Source: Pseudanabaena sp. UBA1465 (GTDB lineage: Bacteria; Cyanobacteriota; Cyanobacteriia; Pseudanabaenales; Pseudanabaenaceae). Taken from it: a DNA stretch of 7,193 nt. The position numbers and the translations under genes were made by a program. The notes under the pieces were generated by a model. The model worked only from the letters and a program-made list of their open reading frames with translations, made no database searches and was not told the origin of the DNA. This document shows, piece after piece, positions 5,872-7,193 of this stretch. Positions within the stretch are counted from its first letter, which is position 1; each line of letters begins with the position of its first letter. The DNA lies in NCBI GenBank assembly GCA_002325645.1, contig DCSN01000167.1, forward strand, positions 9,544 through 16,736, read 5' to 3'.

Positions 5872-6201
5872 TTAAATTTGATGAACTTGGTCTTCGGCAT
5901 TACCTTGGTCTTCGGCATTAAAAAGTCGATTGAAAGCGAGAAATCTCTTTGTATCAAGAAAAGTACCACCTACAAAAACAATTCCTTGCTCTTGATTTAA
6001 GCTCATTCCTGCTTCAAAGGTGAGTTGGGCAATTACCCAATTACTACCCTTAAATGTAACTTGACCTCCTCTAGCACTTATTAGGGCAACTAAACGAGAA
6101 AGTGAATGGGTAGACTTGACCAAGAAAAGGTGTTGTTGACTTGGATCGGGCAGACTAAGTTGGATATTAGCGCCAAAATTACTAGCTATGTCGGCAACCA
6201 T
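5872..6201 (-). CDS. Hypothetical protein, 109 aa
   Basis: I do not recognise this family. The product is 109 aa with no signal peptide and no membrane helix. Residues about 20-85 look like a compact alpha/beta domain: hydrophobic strands HLFLVKS, GGQVTF, WVIAQLTF and GIVFVGGTF alternate with a helix at about 32-43 (SLSRLVALISARGG). The C-terminus carries a perfect 6-residue duplication (NAEDQGNAEDQ) encoded by a tandem DNA repeat, probably a disordered tail. The start is preceded by AAGGCTAAGAAA, only a weak Shine-Dalgarno match, so the start is reasonable but not proven. The TAA is 26 nt from the next gene on the same strand, which suggests joint transcription with the DUF2589-like genes; a role with those proteins is inferred from position only. 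Confidence 0.7.
   Translation of the reverse strand: MVADIASNFGANIQLSLPDPSQQHLFLVKSTHSLSRLVALISARGGQVTFKGSNWVIAQLTFEAGMSLNQEQGIVFVGGTFLDTKRFLAFNRLFNAEDQGNAEDQVHQI
5886..5920 (-). repeat. 18-bp tandem duplication in the 109-aa gene
   Basis: On the plus strand CTTGGTCTTCGGCATTA occurs at 5886-5902 and again at 5904-5920, an 18-bp period. It is in frame and duplicates six residues (NAEDQG/NAEDQ) near the C-terminus. The copies are identical over 17 bp, so the duplication is recent or maintained by slippage. Confidence 0.95.
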
Positions 6202-6275
6202 TTTCTTAGCCTTAAGATCATATGTTTATAATAACTCATTAAAAAGTTATCTTGTTTGTTCAAAGTTCAAAATTT

Positions 6276-6297
6276 AAAAAAGTTAATAGAGTTTAAC
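6276..6297 (-). terminator. Weak candidate intrinsic terminator after the FHA-TPR gene
   Basis: On the minus strand GTTAA-ACTCTA-TTAAC is followed directly by six T residues, 41 nt past the TAG of the FHA-TPR gene. The stem is only 5 bp and AT-rich, so it would terminate poorly at best. The rest of the 136-nt spacer (6202-6337) is AT-rich, with a possible -10-like TATTAT/TATAAA about 25 nt before the next ATG but no convincing -35. Whether the downstream genes form a separate transcription unit is undecided. Confidence 0.25.
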
Positions 6298-6337
6298 ATT
6301 TCACTTCACTAGACTGAAAATGCTATACATGTTTGAT

Positions 6338-7193
6338 CTATTTACTGATGCGGCGGCATTCTTCAGCAGATACTGTTTGCTTTACGCCATTAGTTAAAGC
6401 TTTGCTACAGGTAAGATCTGTTTTAAGCAGAAAGAAATTATAGACAATAACACCGCTAGTTAACAACACAAAAAAAGCAGGAATTAAAACTTGCCAAGAT
6501 CGCCAGTTTGGACGTAATTTTTTCTTGATACTGTCTAATTTTTTCTGCAATAAAATAATATTGGGATGTCCATTATTTAGCGATCGCTGATAAATTTTGA
6601 GTACAAGCTCATAGATATTTTTTGTTTCTTGATAACGCCTTTGAGAATAGTAAATTGAAGCTAAATCAATCATATTTGTGCAGATTTCTAGATGATCATC
6701 ACCCAATATTTTTTGTTTGATTTGGAGAGCTTGTAAAAAGATAGCTTCTGCCTTTTCGTAAAAAGTTTGAGCGTTATAAATTGCAGCCAAATCGAGCATC
6801 GCACTTGCTACATCCAAATGCTCAAATCCTAATTTTTTTTGTCGCAGCGCGATCGCTTGTAAAAACAAGGTTTCTGCTTTTGCAAAATCGTTTCGAGAAT
6901 AATAAAATATTGCTAAATCAATTAGACAATTAGCAGTGTTTGGATGCTCTTTACTATAAAACTGTTCAGTTAAAACTAAGATTTGCTGAAGAGTCCCCTC
7001 AGCCGCATCTGTATAATTTTTCGCTCTAATATAAGTCTTAGCTAATTTTTTTAAACCATCTAAAAAAATATCAATCTTGCCGTTAGCATAGGGTGGTTCT
7101 GGCTCGATTCGATAATAAGCGGTACTGTCACTGCTAAAAACAATTTCATCGCCATGCATTAGTACCCAATTATTACGGCGCTCACCATTAATT
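6338..7193 (-). CDS. FHA-TPR-transmembrane protein, 5' end outside window
   Basis: The frame is open to the window edge. An ATG at 7159-7157 gives a 273-aa product, but the codons before it have no stop and read INGERRNNWVLMHGDEIVF across that ATG. This is the pattern of the last strands of an FHA domain (NG..., then L.hGDeI.f), which binds phosphothreonine peptides, so the ATG is internal and the gene is partial. Counting from that Met, residues about 33-205 hold kinesin-light-chain-type TPRs of about 42 aa, with repeated 'DLA.IYY...y.kAe.i' and 'lG.dH' segments; these bind protein partners. Residues about 221-246 form one hydrophobic membrane helix preceded by K/R-rich sequence (KKKLRPNWR), so FHA and TPR should be cytosolic. 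A tail of about 27 aa with Cys251 and Cys268 would lie outside. The protein ends EECRRISK, then TAG. It is upstream of all other genes here, with a 136-nt gap to the next. FHA assignment rests on a partial domain; TPR and TM are clear. Confidence 0.85.
   Translation of the reverse strand, partial: INGERRNNWVLMHGDEIVFSSDSTAYYRIEPEPPYANGKIDIFLDGLKKLAKTYIRAKNYTDAAEGTLQQILVLTEQFYSKEHPNTANCLIDLAIFYYSRNDFAKAETLFLQAIALRQKKLGFEHLDVASAMLDLAAIYNAQTFYEKAEAIFLQALQIKQKILGDDHLEICTNMIDLASIYYSQRRYQETKNIYELVLKIYQRSLNNGHPNIILLQKKLDSIKKKLRPNWRSWQVLIPAFFVLLTSGVIVYNFFLLKTDLTCSKALTNGVKQTVSAEECRRISK

Noticed and set aside
7157..7159. ATG as the start of the TPR protein
   Set aside because: The frame is open further upstream and the residues before and after this Met form one continuous FHA-like motif.
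1..7193. CRISPR array, tRNA, insertion sequence or phage genes
   Set aside because: No regularly spaced repeats, cloverleaf, transposase or terminal inverted repeats, integrase or capsid-like frames were seen; DUF2589-like proteins alone do not indicate a prophage.

Overview
This window is very probably from a cyanobacterium. The HIP1 octamer GCGATCGC occurs eight times in 7.2 kb (starting at 218, 467, 1110, 1590, 2313, 3427, 6580 and 6849), a density characteristic of cyanobacterial chromosomes. The DNA is AT-rich and the proteins carry N/S-rich linkers, which would suit a Pseudanabaena-like or other filamentous lineage, but the genus cannot be fixed from this sequence. No tRNA, rRNA, CRISPR array, transposase or integrase is visible.

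All seven protein genes lie on the minus strand, so the window reads right to left. At the right edge (6338-7193) is the 3' part of an FHA-TPR-transmembrane protein whose start lies outside the window. After an AT-rich spacer comes an unrecognised 109-aa protein (5872-6201). Next is a run of four small proteins of 177, 173, 168 and 168 aa (5312-5845, 4640-5161, 4125-4631, 3596-4102). The first two are clear tandem paralogues resembling the DUF2589 family. The third looks like a divergent relative. The fourth is a long coiled coil ending in a beta-rich segment. After a 232-bp non-coding spacer come two paralogous von Willebrand factor A (vWA) proteins with intact MIDAS residues: a soluble 329-aa form (2374-3363) and a 728-aa form (65-2251). 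The larger form adds a membrane helix, a disordered N/S-rich linker and a C-terminal OmpA-like peptidoglycan-binding domain.

Spacing is tight in the middle block (26, 150, 8 and 22 nt), which fits co-transcription. The 150-nt gap between the two DUF2589-like paralogues holds a long, nearly perfect hairpin with no U-run, either a mobile-type palindromic element or a within-operon expression control. My working model, which is inference, is a phosphothreonine-responsive, metal-dependent assembly. An FHA/TPR membrane protein and a vWA/OmpA membrane protein would anchor it at the inner membrane and cell wall, and the soluble vWA and the DUF2589-like/coiled-coil set would form its cytosolic part. 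I do not recognise this exact gene set as a named system.
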